A stretch of DNA of 64,000 nt from NCBI GenBank assembly GCA_963402885.1, contig OY727096.1, positions 30,361,820-30,425,819 of the forward strand, written 5' to 3'. The translations under genes and the position numbers were made by a program. Under the pieces are notes generated by a model. The model saw only the letters and a program-made list of their open reading frames with translations, was not told where the DNA came from and did not search any database. This document shows, in pieces, positions 44,983 through 59,900 of this stretch (positions are counted from its first letter, which is position 1; each line of letters begins with the position of its first letter). This stretch comes from Antedon bifida (taxonomy: Eukaryota; Echinodermata; Crinoidea; Comatulida; Antedonidae).

Positions 44983-47900
44983 TTCTAAACGTAAATTATA
45001 GTATTACTTCTTAAAATTGTGAACATCAATAAGTATTTCCAAAAAATAGAAACGTAAATGATTCTATAAATCAAGATATTAACTATTAGCTTATTTCTAA
45101 CATAAGTTTTTCTCGATTCAACAGGTTGTTTTGAAAACATTTATTTAACCACAAGCGAGGTTGTAAACATAACTTCTCCAAATTATCCTTTGAATCACGG
45201 TGATAACCACAACTGCGAATGGATTGTGGACAGTCCACAGAATACAGGAATTCTCCTCACGTTTTATGACATAGACCTAGAGAGATGCTGTGACTTTTTG
45301 ACAATCACGTATGTTGATGTAATCGATAACATCGAAGTGACGGAAATGTTCACTGGAAGAAGTATTAACACAACTATTCGAGCTAAAGAAAACGTGAACA
45401 TAAGATTTCATACAGATTATTCAATTGTGAATAGAGGGTTTGCTCTAGGACTTGAAGTCATTGAACTATTAGGTTAGTATTCTAAACTTTTTTTGCACAG
45501 TTTTATTTATGTTAAAATAAAATTAAAGACAATATTTATTTCAAACAAGCTATAAATAATGAATATTTAAAATTACACATATTTGTGAGATCTTAAATGA
45601 GGAACAAGCTCGATACTAGAATTATTTAATTCCATGAATATCATAAATTTAATTGTAGATGCAACAGTAGAATTACAATTAGGGACTACTAACTCAACGA
45701 TGGTAAATGGTAAGTACAATCATACAGCATTTGCATATTTCATAAATTAATCACATTAGTGTAATGGTTTTCACCATGTGTTAAAATCATTACCAAACGT
45801 ATATATCAACTTTCTATACCATTAAGTAAACATTCTAGAAGTTAACAAGCGATTTACCGAAATGTGTCTTTTATATATTGATACGTTTCTATTTGAAGGT
45901 AGCTGTGTAGGCAAATGTGGTAGGTGGGACAAAAACTGTTATTGCGATAACGCCTGTGAAGAACTTACCGACTGTTGTCCGGACTATTTAATGCTGTGTC
46001 AAAGTAAGATTGAAAATTGTTTAAAAATGTTTCTAGTTTTAAATTACTTGTAATTGCACGGTACCGTACCGTCTAAAATATATTTATTATTTATATATCG
46101 GTATATAATGTAATATATATATATTGTTTTATTAAATTTTAAATCGCCCGGTGACATAGTGAATATTAATTAATTATTCAATTTGAAACGATGAGAAAAT
46201 CTTTGAGAACCTTAATAATATATCGACTACGATAGGTGGTAAGTCACATTCATGTTTTTTAAATACTGAAACCTTTTGAAGTACAGTATAATAGGTTGGT
46301 TTAATGCAGCCTGTTCTTAATCTAATCATGAAGATTAGTAGTTGTTTTTTCCTGTAGATTATCTTGCCTCTTACATTTGTTGTTTATCACCTTCTTTTAC
46401 TTTAGATATTTCTTTGGGCACAGAAATAGTTACTGAATGGGTTACCATAACCGGTAAGTTTAATTGTCTTTAACGTCATATCAAAATGCTAATATTTAAG
46501 TATATCCACAAACTTTTGAAGATTAGGCCTGTGTTTAGGAATATTGTTACATTTTGTATTCTCTCTTGTAAGATTGATATGATTTTAGCTACGGTAGACC
46601 TACAGTAAAAATAAGCTTTCATCACTCACATGAATATCACACATTTAATTGTAGATGCGACAGCAGACGTTCAAAGAGAGAGTAGTAACTCAACGATGGT
46701 AAATGGTAGGTACAATACACACAGCATGACATTTTAAATATTTCTTTTAAAATCTATTATATTTAATAAAGTATTTGTAGGAAGAAGAAGGACGTGAAGT
46801 TATTGTTATTATATTAAAAATGGAACGGATTATTTTAGGAATATACTATAACAATTTAATCAGTCAACTGTTAAAAACAGCATAGACATGCACCATCTTT
46901 AACGTATAATTTTAAATTTTTAAGTGAAATTTTTATTTTTGATTCCGATCTTCTTTCGAATTGTGAAAATGCTTTATTGTTTTTATTATGTACAACAATT
47001 TCTTGTTAATTCTGGAAGATTTGATTGATGTTTCTGTTAGTTTTTTGTTTTAAAATGTTGTATTTGTTATTCTGAGTCGCCTTGAAGCTAAGGTGGTTCC
47101 ACCTTGTAAGGCGCTTCTGTGTAATATACTGAATAAAAAAAATATAAAAAAACAGTTATAAAAAGCATTTTTATCTAGCCTAAGACTACTACCATCAATT
47201 AGCAATATCCAAATACACTTACAGCTATACATTTCGTTTCTTGTGTCTTTCATTTATTGCTTAATCAGTAACAAATCGTGTCTTCTTACCTCACCAGATT
47301 GTGTTGAAAACATATATTTAACCAATAATGATGTTATCAACATAACTTCTCCAAATTACCCTGACAACTACGATAACAACCACAACTGCGAATGGATCTT
47401 AGAAAGTCCACAAAATACTGGAATTCTACTCATGTTTTATGACATAGACCTAGAGAGATGCTGTGACTTTTTGACAATCACTTATGTTGACGTCATCGAT
47501 AACATCGAAGTGACGGAAATTTTCACTGGAAGAAGTATTAACACAACTATTCGAGCTAAAGAAAACGTGAACATAAGATTTCATACAGATTTTTCAATTA
47601 TGAATGGAGGGTTTTCTCTAGGACTTGAAGTCATTGAACTATTAGGTTAGTATTATAAACTTTTTTTGCACAGTGTAATAATTTGAAGTTATTGTTTTTT
47701 GTGTAGACCAAAATAAGGGAACAATCAAAGACAGTATATTATTTTTTTAAAAACCAGATATAATGGTAATACTATGCTTTAAATAAGTTAAAAAAGGTAC
47801 ACTTATTGTGATTACATTACTAGAAATGTGATTATTTTAGGAATATACTCTAACAATTTAATTAGTCGACTGTTAAAAAGAGTTTCATTTCACAACATAG

Positions 47901-50900
47901 AGATGCAACAAAAGTTATAAAAACAGGTGTAACTAGTCTATAATACTACTATTACCATTAATTAGCAATATCCAGATAAACTTACAACTACATATTTTAT
48001 GTCGTTAAATTGTTGCTTAATCAGTAACAAATCTTGTCTTCTTATCACCAGATTGTGTTGAAAACATTTATCTAAATCGTAATGATTTTATCAACATAAC
48101 TTCTCCAAATTACCCTGACAACTACGACAACAACCACAAATGTGAATGGATCGTAGAAAGTCCACAAAATACAGGAATTCTACTCACGTTTTATGATATA
48201 GAGCTAGAAAACTGTTGTGACCTTTTGATTATAACTTATGTTGATGTCAGTGGTGATACTTTACTGACAGAATGGACTAGTAACAACTCTATTCTGGTTA
48301 CAACACACTTGAATATAACTTTTCAAACTGACTTGTCAGTTGTTAACAGAGGGTTTGCTCTAGGACTGAAAGTTATTGACATAGGTATGCTAACATTTTA
48401 AGTATTTTACATAATGTTTTTACAGAACGCTAGTAGTAAGTTTTATTTATGTTAAAATAAAATTAAAGACAATATTTATTTCAAACAAGCTATACATAAT
48501 TAATATTTGAGATTACAAATATTTGTGAGATCTTAAGAACAAGCTCGATACTAGAATTATTTATTGTTTCATGAATATCATAAATGTAATTGTAGATGCA
48601 ACAACAGAATTACAAACAGGGACTACTAACTCAACGATGGTAAATGGTAAGTACAATCATACAGCATTTGCATATTTTATAAATTAATCACATTAGTGTA
48701 ATGGTTTTCATTTCGTTACCAAACGTATGTATCAACTTTCTATACCATTAAGTAAACATTTTAGAAGTTAACAAGCGATTTACCGAAATGTGTCCTTTAT
48801 ATATTGATACGTTTCTATTTGAAGGTAGCTGTGTAGGCAAATGTGGTAGGTGGGACAAAAACTGTTATTGCGATAACGTCTGTGAAGAACTCAACGACTG
48901 TTGTCCGGACTATTTAATGCTGTGTCAAAGTAAGATTGAAAATTGTTTAAACAATTTTCTAGTTTTAAATTACTTGTAATTGCCGGTACCGTACCGTTTA
49001 TATCTAAAATATATTTATTATTTATATATCGGTATATAATGTAATATGTCAATTATTTTATTAAATTTTAAACCGCCCGGTGACATAGTGAATAATTAAT
49101 TATTCAATTTGAAACGATGACAAAACTTTCGAGAACCTTAATAATATAGCGACTACGATAGGTGGTGGTAAGTCAACTTTAAGTCACATCCATGTTTTTA
49201 ATGAAGATTGTTTTTTCCTGTAGATTATCTTGCTTACTAAATTTTTTATCACCTATTTTTACTTTAGATACATCTTTAGGCACAGAAATAGTTACTGAAT
49301 GGGTTACCATAACCGGTAAGTTTAATTGTCTTTAAGGTCATATCAAAATACTAGTATTTAAGCATAGGTCTATATCCACAAACTTTATGAAGATTAGGCC
49401 TATGTTTAAGAATATTTCTACATTTTACTTACTTACAGTAAAATAAGCTTTCATCACTCACATGAATATCACACATTTAATTGTAGATGCGACAGCAGAC
49501 GTTCAAAGAGAGAGTAGTAACTCAACGATGGTAAATGGTAGGTACAATACACACAGCATGACTTTTTAAACATTTCTTTAAAAATGTATTATATTTAATA
49601 AAGTATCTATATATTAATGCTAATAAATTGGTCGCTGAATGGTACGTGCTGACATTTGGCACACTAATGTTTCTTGATGGGCCGCACAGGATAGGCTATA
49701 TCACTTTCCTGAATTTTAAGAATAAACACTAAAAATTGCAAAAAAATAACAGAGGCCATGTTTCGCGAGTTTTTACGTTACGTATCAACTACGCAACCTC
49801 GTCTGCTGTGTACCGAAATGGCCGGATTTACAATACCGTGCCTCCAAATTAAAACAGTGTTTAGTCTCGACAGCCGACCAACCGTATCGACTGATCGCAT
49901 CGTTGGAATTACACGTATCTCTCTATATATTTCTAAACGTAAATTATAGTATTACTTCTTAAAATTGTGAACATCAATAAGTATTTCTAAAAAATAGAAA
50001 CGTAAATGATTCTCTAAATCAAGGTATTAACGATTAGTTTATTTCTAACATAAGTTTTACTCGATTCAACAGATTGTTTTGAAAACATTTATTTAACCAC
50101 AAGCGAGGTTGTAAACATAACTTCTCCAAATTATCCTTTGAACCACGGTGATAACCACAACTGCGAATGGATTGTGGATAGTCCACAGAATACAGGAATT
50201 CTACTCACGTTTTATGACATAGACCTAGAGAGATGCTGTGACTTTTTGACAATCACGTATGTTGATGTAATCGATAACATCGAAGTGACGGAAATGTTCA
50301 CTGGAAGAAGTATTAACACGACGATTCTGGCTAAAGAAAACTTGAATATAAGATTTTATACAGATTTTTCAATTGTGAATAGAGGGTTTGCTCTAGGACT
50401 TGAAGTCATTAAACTATTAGGTTAGTACTCTATACTTTTTTTGCACAGTGTAACTATTAAAGTTATTGTTTTTTTGTAGACGAAAATAGGGGAACAATCA
50501 AAGAGAATATATTATTGAAAACCAGATATAATGGTAATACTATAATCTAAATAAGTTAAAGAAGAAAGTAAACGTATTGTGATTACATTACTAGGAATGC
50601 GACTGATTATACTATAATAATTTAATCAATCGACTGTTAAAAACAGCTTCATTTCACAAAATAGAGATGCACCGAAAAGTTATACAAAAAAACAGGTGTA
50701 ACTAGCCTAATACTACTACTTATACCAATAATTAGCAATATCCACATAAACTTACAACTATATATTTTTAATTACTGCTTAATCAGTAACAAATCTCGTC
50801 TTCTTATCACCAGATTGTGTTGAAAACATTTATCTAAACAGTAATGATGCTATCAACATAACTTCTCCAAATTACCCTGACAACTACGATAACAACCACA

Positions 50901-53900
50901 ACTGCGAATGGATCGTAGAAAGTCCGCCAAATACTGGAATTCTACTCACGTTTTATGATATAGAGCTAGAAATCTGTTGTGACTTTTTGATTATAACTTA
51001 TGTTGATGTCAGTGGTGATACTTTATTGACAGAATGGAATAGTAACAACTCTATTCTGGTTACAACACACTTGAATGTAACTTTTCAAACTGACTTTTCA
51101 GTTGTTAACAGAGGGTTTGCTTTAGGACTGAAGGTTATTGACATAGGTATGTTAACATTTTAAGTATTTTGCATATTGTGTTTACAGAACGTTAGGAATA
51201 AGTTTTAATTATGTTAAAATAAATTCAAGCTCGTTTTTTTTTAAATTTCTAAACGTAAATATCCTAAACCGGGACATACAATTATAGTGTTACTTCTTAA
51301 AAAGCGTGAACATCAATACATATTTCCAATAAATAGAAACGTAAATGATTCTATAAATCAAGATTTTAACTATTAGCTTATTTCTAACATAAGTTTTCTC
51401 GATTCAACAGGTTGTTTTGAAAGCATGTATTTAACCACAAGCGAGGTTGTAAACATAACTTCTCCAAATTATCCTTTGAATTACGGTGACAACCACAACT
51501 GCGAATGGATTGTGGATAGTCCGCAAAATACAGCAATTCTCCTCACGTTTTATGACATAGACCTAGAGAGATGCTGTGACTTTTTGACAATTACTTATGT
51601 TGATGTCATCGACAACATCGAAGTCACGGAAATGTTCACTGGAAGAAGTATTAACACAACTATTCTAGCTAAAGCAAACTTGAACATAATATTTCATACA
51701 GATTTTTCAATTGTGAATAGAGGGTTTGCTCTAGGACTTGAAGTCATTGAACTATTAGGTTAGAATTCTATAATTTTTTCTGACATTTTAATAATTTACA
51801 GCTATTTTTTGTACACGAAAAAGAGGGAACAATAAGAGAGGCTATATTATTGAAAAGCCGCTAAAATGCTAATACTATTATCTCAAAAGTAAAAGAAGGA
51901 CGTGAAGTTATTGTTATTACATTAGAAACGGAATTGATAATTTTAGGAATATACTATAATAATATATAACCAGTCGAGTGCTAAAAGCGGCTTTATTTCA
52001 CAGCATTGACATGCACCAAACAGTTATAAAAAGCATGTGTATCTACCCTACCAAGACTACTACCATCAATTACCAATATCCAAATACACTTACAACTATA
52101 TATTTCAGTTACTGCTTAATTAATAACAAATATTCTCTTCTTACCTCATCAGATTGTGTTGAAAACATTTATCTAAACAGTAATGATGCTATCAACATAA
52201 CTTCTCCAAATTACCCTGACAACTACGACAACAACCACAACTGTGAATGGATCGTAGAAAGTCCGCCAAATACTGGAATTCTACTCACGTTTTATGATAT
52301 AGAGCTAGAAATCTGTTGTGACTTTTTGATTATAACTTATGTTGATGTCAGTGGTGATACTTTATTGACAGAATGGAATAGTAACAACTCTATTCTGGTT
52401 ACAACACACTTGAATGTAACTTTTCAAACTGACTTTTCAGTTGTTAACAGAGGGTTTGCTTTAGGACTGAAGGTTATTGACATAGGTATGTTAACATTTT
52501 AAGTATTTTGCATAATGTGTTGACAGAACGTTAGGAATAAGTTTTAATTATGTTAAAATAAATTCATGACAATATTTATTTCAAACAAGCTACATATACG
52601 GAAATTAATATTTAAAATATTTGTGAGAAAAGAAAGGCAGTTAATGATCTTAAATAAAGAACAAGCTCGTTTTTTTTTTAATTTCTAAACGTAAATATCC
52701 TAAACCGGGACATACAATTATAGTGTTACTTCTTAAAAAGCGTGAACATCAATACATATTTCCAATAAATAGAAACGTAAATGATTCTATAAATCAAGAT
52801 TTTAACTATTAGCTTATTTCTAACATAAGTTTTTCTCGATTCAACAGGTTGTTTTGAAAGCATGTATTTAACCACAAGCGAGGTTGTAAACATAACTTCT
52901 CCAAATTATCCTTTGAACCACGGTGACAACCACAACTGCGAGTGGATTGTGGATAGTCCGCAAAATACAGCAATTCTACTCACGTTTTATGACATAGACC
53001 TAGAGAGATGCTGTGACTTTTTGACAATTACTTATGTTGATGTCATCGACAACATCGAAGTCACGGAAATTTTCACTGGAAGAAGTATTAACACAACTAT
53101 TCTAGCTAAAGCAAACTTGAACATAAGATTTCATACAGATTTTTCAATTGTGAATAGAGGGTTTGCTTTAGGACTTGAAGTCATTGAACTATTAGGTTAG
53201 AATTCTATAATTTTTCCTGACATTTTAATAATTTACACTATTTTTTGTACACGAAAAAGAGGGAACAATAAGAGAGGCTATATTATTGAAAAGCCGCTAA
53301 AATGCTAATACTATTATCTCAAAAGTAAAAGAAGGACGTGAAGTTATTGTTATTACATTAGAAATGGAACGGATTATTTTAGGAATATACTATTATACAG
53401 ATATTGCCTGCTTAGAGGTGAAATATAAGATTTGACATCCCCGAGGAAATGATATTATGTTCGAGGGAATATATATATCCCGAAGCGGCAGCTGAGGGAT
53501 ATATAATTCCCCGAGAACATAATATCATCCCGAGGGGATGTTAAATCTTATATTTCACCGATATAAAAGGCGATATCTGTTATATTATATAGCCAAGAAC
53601 AAGTCTGCTGGGTTGGGTGAAGCTAGGCTAGGCCTCCTATTCTATAGTATTTGTATTGTATGTAAACAAGCCTCCTGCCTAGACACCTTACCTTGCGAAG
53701 AATAATATACAGATAATTACTAATTAATGATTCCTTGGCAATAAAATATTCACTTAGGCCTAGGTCGTTTAAATTAACAGAAGAATTTCCATCAATAAGC
53801 CTATTAATAATAATATTATAATCAGGTAGGCCGAATAAACAATTCATCGTCTTCTCTTCGAGAAGCCGAATCACCGGATGTTCAGCGCGTACTAGTTACT

Positions 53901-56900
53901 AGGTTACTACCGTGAGTATTGACCAATCACAAACGGTGTTTCATCACATTTAGGGAGGACTAATAACAAATGAGGGCGCTATGTATGCATAGTTTAAATA
54001 GTTTAGATGAATAATTTCTTGAAGCAACTTCCGTGGCGCAGCGGCGGAAGCGTTGTCTTGCGATGGAGTGACAATTCCACCCGAGTTCAAATCCAGTAGA
54101 TGACTTTTGTTTATTTATCGGCGAACGCGAGTGTTGCCACACGAAAATTACACAGTCAATATCATCGAACTCGAGAATGTATATGATTAATGACAGGGGA
54201 CACGATAATTACGCGAAAATTACTCAGTCAATATCATCGTTCTCGAGGATATATACGATTTACGATCCTCGAAGCGACAGTCATGTGATGCAGTTTCAAC
54301 CAATCACGTTCACGTATTTACATAGGCTATGTAATATAATAATATATAACCAGTCGAGTGCTAAAAGCGGCTTTATTTCACAGCATAGACATGCACCAAA
54401 CAGTTACAAAAAGCATGTGTATCTACCCTACCAAGACTACTACCATCAATTACCAATATCCAAATACACTTACAACTATATATTTCAATTATTGCTTAAT
54501 TAATAACAAATATTGTCTTCTTACTTCATCAGATTGTGTTGAAAACATTTATCTAAACAGTAATGATGTTATCAACATAACTTCTCCAAATTACCCTGAC
54601 AACTACGATAACAACCACAACTGTGAATGGATCGTAGAAAGTCCGCCAAATACTGGAATTCTACTCACGTTTTATGATATAGAGCTAGAAATCTGTTGTG
54701 ACTTTTTGATTATAACTTATGTTGATGTCAGTGGTGATACTTTATTGACAGAATGGAATAGTAACAACTCTATTCTGGTTACAACACACTTGAATGTAAC
54801 TTTTCAAACCGACTTGTCAGTTGTTAACAGAGGGTTTGCTCTAGGACTTAAGGTTATTGACATAGGTATGTTAACATTTTAAGTATTTTGCATAATGTGT
54901 TTACAGAACATTAGGAATAACTTTTAATTATGTTAAAATAAATTCAAGACAATATTTATTTCAAACAAGCTACATATACGGAAATTAATATTCAAAATAT
55001 TTGTGAGAAAAGAAAGGCAGTTAATGATCTTAAATAAAGAACAAGCTGGTTTTTTTTTAATTTCTAAACGTAAATATCCTAAACCGGGACATACAATTAT
55101 AGTGTTACTTCTTAAAAAGCGTGAACATCAATACATATTTCCAATAAATAGAAACGTAAATGATTCTATAAATCAAGATATTAACTATTAGCTTATTTCT
55201 AACATAAGTTTTTCTCGATTCAACAGGTTGTTTTGAAAGCATTTATTTAACCACAAGCGAGGTTGTAAACATAACTTCTCCAAATTATCCTTTGAACCAC
55301 GGTGATAACCACAACTGCGAATGGATTGTGGATAGTCCGCAAAATACAGCAATTCTACTCACGTTTTATGACATAGACCTAGAGAGATGCTGTGACTTTT
55401 TGACAATCACGTATGTTGATGTCATCGATAACATCGAAGTGACGGAAATGTTCACTGGAAGAAGTATTAACACAACTATTCTAGCTAAAGCAAACTTGAA
55501 TATAAGATTTTATACAGATTTTTCAATTGTGAATAGAGGGTTTGCTCTAGGACTTGAAGTCATTAAAATATTAGGTTAGTACTCTATACTTTTTTTGCAC
55601 AGTGTAACTATTAAAGTTATTGTTTTTTTGTAGACGAAAATAGGGGAACAATCAAAAAGAATATATTATTGAAAACCAGATATAATGGTAATACTATAAT
55701 CTAAATAAGTTAAAGAAGAAAGTAAACGTATTGTGATTACATTACTAGAAATGCGACTGATTATACTATAATAATTTAATCAATCGACTGTTAAAAACAG
55801 CTTCATTTCACAAAATTGAGATGCACCGAAAAGTTATACAAAAAAACAGGTGTAACTAGCCTAATACTACTACTTATACCAATAATTAGCAATATCCACA
55901 TAAACTTACAACTATATATTTTTAATTATTGCTTAATCAGTAACAAATCTCGTCTTCTTATCACCAGATTGTGTTGAAAACATTTATCTAAACAGTAATG
56001 ATGCTATCAACATTACTTCTCCAAATTACCCTGACAACTACGATAACAACCACAACTGCGAATGGATCGTAGAAAGTCCGCCAAATACTGGAATTCTACT
56101 CACGTTTTATGATATAGAGCTAGAAAGCTGTTGTGACTTTTTGATTATAACTTATGTTGATGTCAGTGGTGATACTTTATTGACAGAATGGAATAGTAGC
56201 AACTCTATTCTGGTTACAACACACTTGAATGTAACTTTTCAAACTGACTTTTCAGTTGTTAACAGAGGGTTTGCTTTAGGACTGAAGGTTATTGACATAG
56301 GTATGTTAACATTTTAAATATTTTGCACAATGTGTTTCCAGAACGTTAGGAATAAGTTTTAATTATGTTAAAATAAATTCAAGACAATATTTATTTCAAA
56401 CAAGCTACATATACGGAAATTAATATTTAAAATATTTATGAGAAAAGAAAGGCAGTTAATGATCTTAAATAAAGAACAAGCTCGTTTTTTTTTAATTTCT
56501 AATGGTAAATATCCTAAACCGGGACATACAATTATAGTGTTACTTTTTAAAAAGCGTGAACATCAATACATATTTCCAATAAATAAAAAAGGTAAATGAT
56601 TCTATAAATCAAGATATTAACTATTAGCTTACTTCTAACATAAGTTTTTCTCGATTCAACAGGTTGTTTTGAAAGCATTTATTTAACCACAAGCGAGGTT
56701 GTAAACATAACTTCTCCAAATTATCCTTTGAACCACGGTGATAACCACAACTGCGAATGGATTGTGGATAGTCCTCAGAATACAGGAATTCTAATCACGT
56801 TTTATGACATAGACCTAGAGAGATGCTGTGACTTTTTGACAATTACTTATGTTGATGTCATCGACAACATCGAAGTCACGGAAATGTTCACTGGAAGAAG

Positions 56901-59900
56901 TATTAACACAACTATTCTAGCTAAAGCAAACTTGAACATAAGATTTCATACAGATTTTTCAATTGTGAATAGAGGGTTTGCTTTAGGACTTGAAGTTATT
57001 GAACTATTAGGTTAGAATTCTATAATTTTTTCTGACATTTTAATAATTTACAGCTATTTTTTGTACAGGAAAAAGAGGGAACAATAAGAGAGGCAATATT
57101 ATTGAAAAGCCGCTAAAATGCTAATACTATTATCTCAAAAGTAAAAGAAGGACGTGAAGTTATTGTTATTACATTAGAAATGGAACGGATTATTTTAGGA
57201 ATATACTATAATAATATATAACCAGTCGAGTGCTAAAAGCGGCTTTATTTCACAGCATAGACATGCACCAAACAGTTATAAAAAGCATGTGTATCTACCC
57301 TACCAAGACTACTACCATCAATTACCAATATCCAAATACACTTACAACTATATATTTCAATTATTGCTTAATTAATAACAAATATTGTCTTCTTACCTTA
57401 TCAGATTGTGTTGAAAACATTTATCTAAACAGTAATGATGTTATCAACATAACTTCTCCAAATTACCCTAACAACTACGATAACAACCACAACTGCGAAT
57501 GGATCGTAGAAAGTCCGCCAAATACTGGAATTCTACTCACGTTTTATGATATAGAGCTAGAAAGCTGTTGTGACTTTTTGATTATAACTTATGTTGATGT
57601 CAGTGGTGATACTTTTTTGACAGAATGGAATAGTAACAACTCTGTTCTGGTTACAACACACTTGAATGTAACATTTCAAACTGACTTGTCAGTTGTTAAC
57701 AGAGGGTTTGCTCTAGGACTTAAGGTTATTGACATAGGTATGTTAACATTTTAAGTATTTTGCATAATGTGTTTACAGAACGTTAGGAATAAGTTTTAAT
57801 TATGTTAAAATAAATTCAAGACAATATTTATTTCTAACAAGCTACATATACGGACATTAATATTCAAAATATTTGTGAGAAAAGAAAGGCAGTTAATGAT
57901 CTTAAATAAAGAACAAGCTCGTTTTTTTTTATTTCTAAACGTAAATATCCTAAACCGGGACATACAATTATAGTGTTACTTCTTAAAAAGCGTGAACATC
58001 AATACATATTTCCAATAGATAGAAACGTAAATGATTCTAAAAATCAAGATATTAACTATCAGCTTATTTCTAACATAAGTTTTTCTCGATTCAACAGGTT
58101 GTTTTGAAAGCATTTATTTAACCACAAGCGAGGTTGTAAACATAACTTCTCCAAATTATCCTTTGAACCACGGTGATAACCACAACTGCGAATGGATTGT
58201 GGATAGTCCACAGAATACAGGAATTCTACTCACGTTTTATGACATAGACCTAGAGAGATGCTGTGACTTTTTGACAATCACCTATGTTGATGTAATCGAT
58301 AACATCGAAGTGACGGAAATGTTCACTGGAAGAAGTATTAACACAACTATTCTAGCTAAAGCAAACTTGAACATAAGATTTTATACAGATTTTTCAATTG
58401 TGAATAGAGGGTTTGCTCTAGGACTTGAAGTCATTGAACTATTAGGTTAGAATTCTATAATTTTTTTGCACAGTGTAACAATTAAAGTTTTGTAGACGAA
58501 AATAGGGGAACAATCAAAGAGAATATATTATTGAAAACCAGATATAATGGTAATACTATAATCTAAATTAGTTAAAGAAGAAAGTAAACGTATTGTGATT
58601 ACATTACTAGAAATGCGACTGATTATACTATAATAATTTAATCAATCGACTGCTAAAAACAGCTTCATTTCACAACATAGAGATGCACCGAAAAGTTATA
58701 CAAAAAAACAGGTGTAACTAGCCTAATACTACTACTTATACCAATAATTAGCAATATCCACATAAACTTACAACTATATATTTTTAATTATTGCTTAATC
58801 AGTAACAAATCTTGTCTTCTTATCACCAGATTGTGTTGAAAACATTTATCTAAACAGTAATGATGCTATCAACATTACTTCTCCAAATTACCCTGACAAC
58901 TACGATAACAACCACAACTGCGAATGGATCGTAGAAAGTCCGCCAAATACTGGAATTCTACTCACGTTTTATGATATAGAGCTAGAAAACTGTTGTGACT
59001 TTTTGATTATAACTTATGTTGATGTCAGTGGTGATACTTTATTGACAGAATGGAATAGTAACAACTCTATTCTGGTTACAACACACTTGAATGTAACTTT
59101 TCAAACCGACTTGTCAGTTGTTAACAGAGGGTTTGCTCTAGGACTTAAGGTTATTGACATAGGTATGTTGACATTTTAAGTATTTTGCATAATGTGTTTA
59201 CAGAACGTTAGGAATAACTTTTAATTATGTTAAAATAAATTCAAGACAATATTTATTTCAAACAAACTACATATATACGGAAATTAATATTTAAAATATT
59301 TGTGAGAAAAGAAAGGCAGGTAATGATTTTAAATAAAGAACAAGCTCGTTTTTTTTTAAATTTCTAAACGTAAATATCCTAAACCGGGACATACAATTAT
59401 AGTGTTACTTCTTAAAAATCGTGAACATTAATACATATTTCCAATAAATAGAAACGTAAATGATTCTATAAATCAAGATATTAACTATTAGCTTATTTCT
59501 AACATAAGTTTTTCTCGATTCAACAGGTTGTTTTGAAAGCATTTATTTAACCACAAGCGAGGTTGTAAACATAACTTCTCCAAATTATCCCTTGAACCAC
59601 GGTGATAACCACAACTGCGAATGGATTGTGGATAGTCCACAGAATACAGGAATTCTACTTACGTTTTATGACATAGACCTAGAGAGATGCTGTGACTTTT
59701 TGACAATCACTTATGTTGATGTCATCGATAACATCGAAGTGACGGAAATGTTCACTGGAAGAAGTATTAACACGACGATTCTAGCTAAAGAAAACTTGAA
59801 TATAAGATTTTATACAGATTTTTCAATTGTGCATAGAGGGTTTGCTCTAGGACTTAAAGTCATTAAACTATTAGGTTAGTACTCTATACTTTTTTTGCAC

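Noticed and set aside
38513-49949. Recurring short ORFs (MQKNNRGHV.. and MFREFLRYV..) in the intron block
   Set aside because: The reading frame differs between copies through single-base indels, so it is not under coding constraint.
53623-54142. Minus-strand ORFs in the 0.94-kb insertion
   Set aside because: Short, no domain, overlapping a tRNA-like SINE block.
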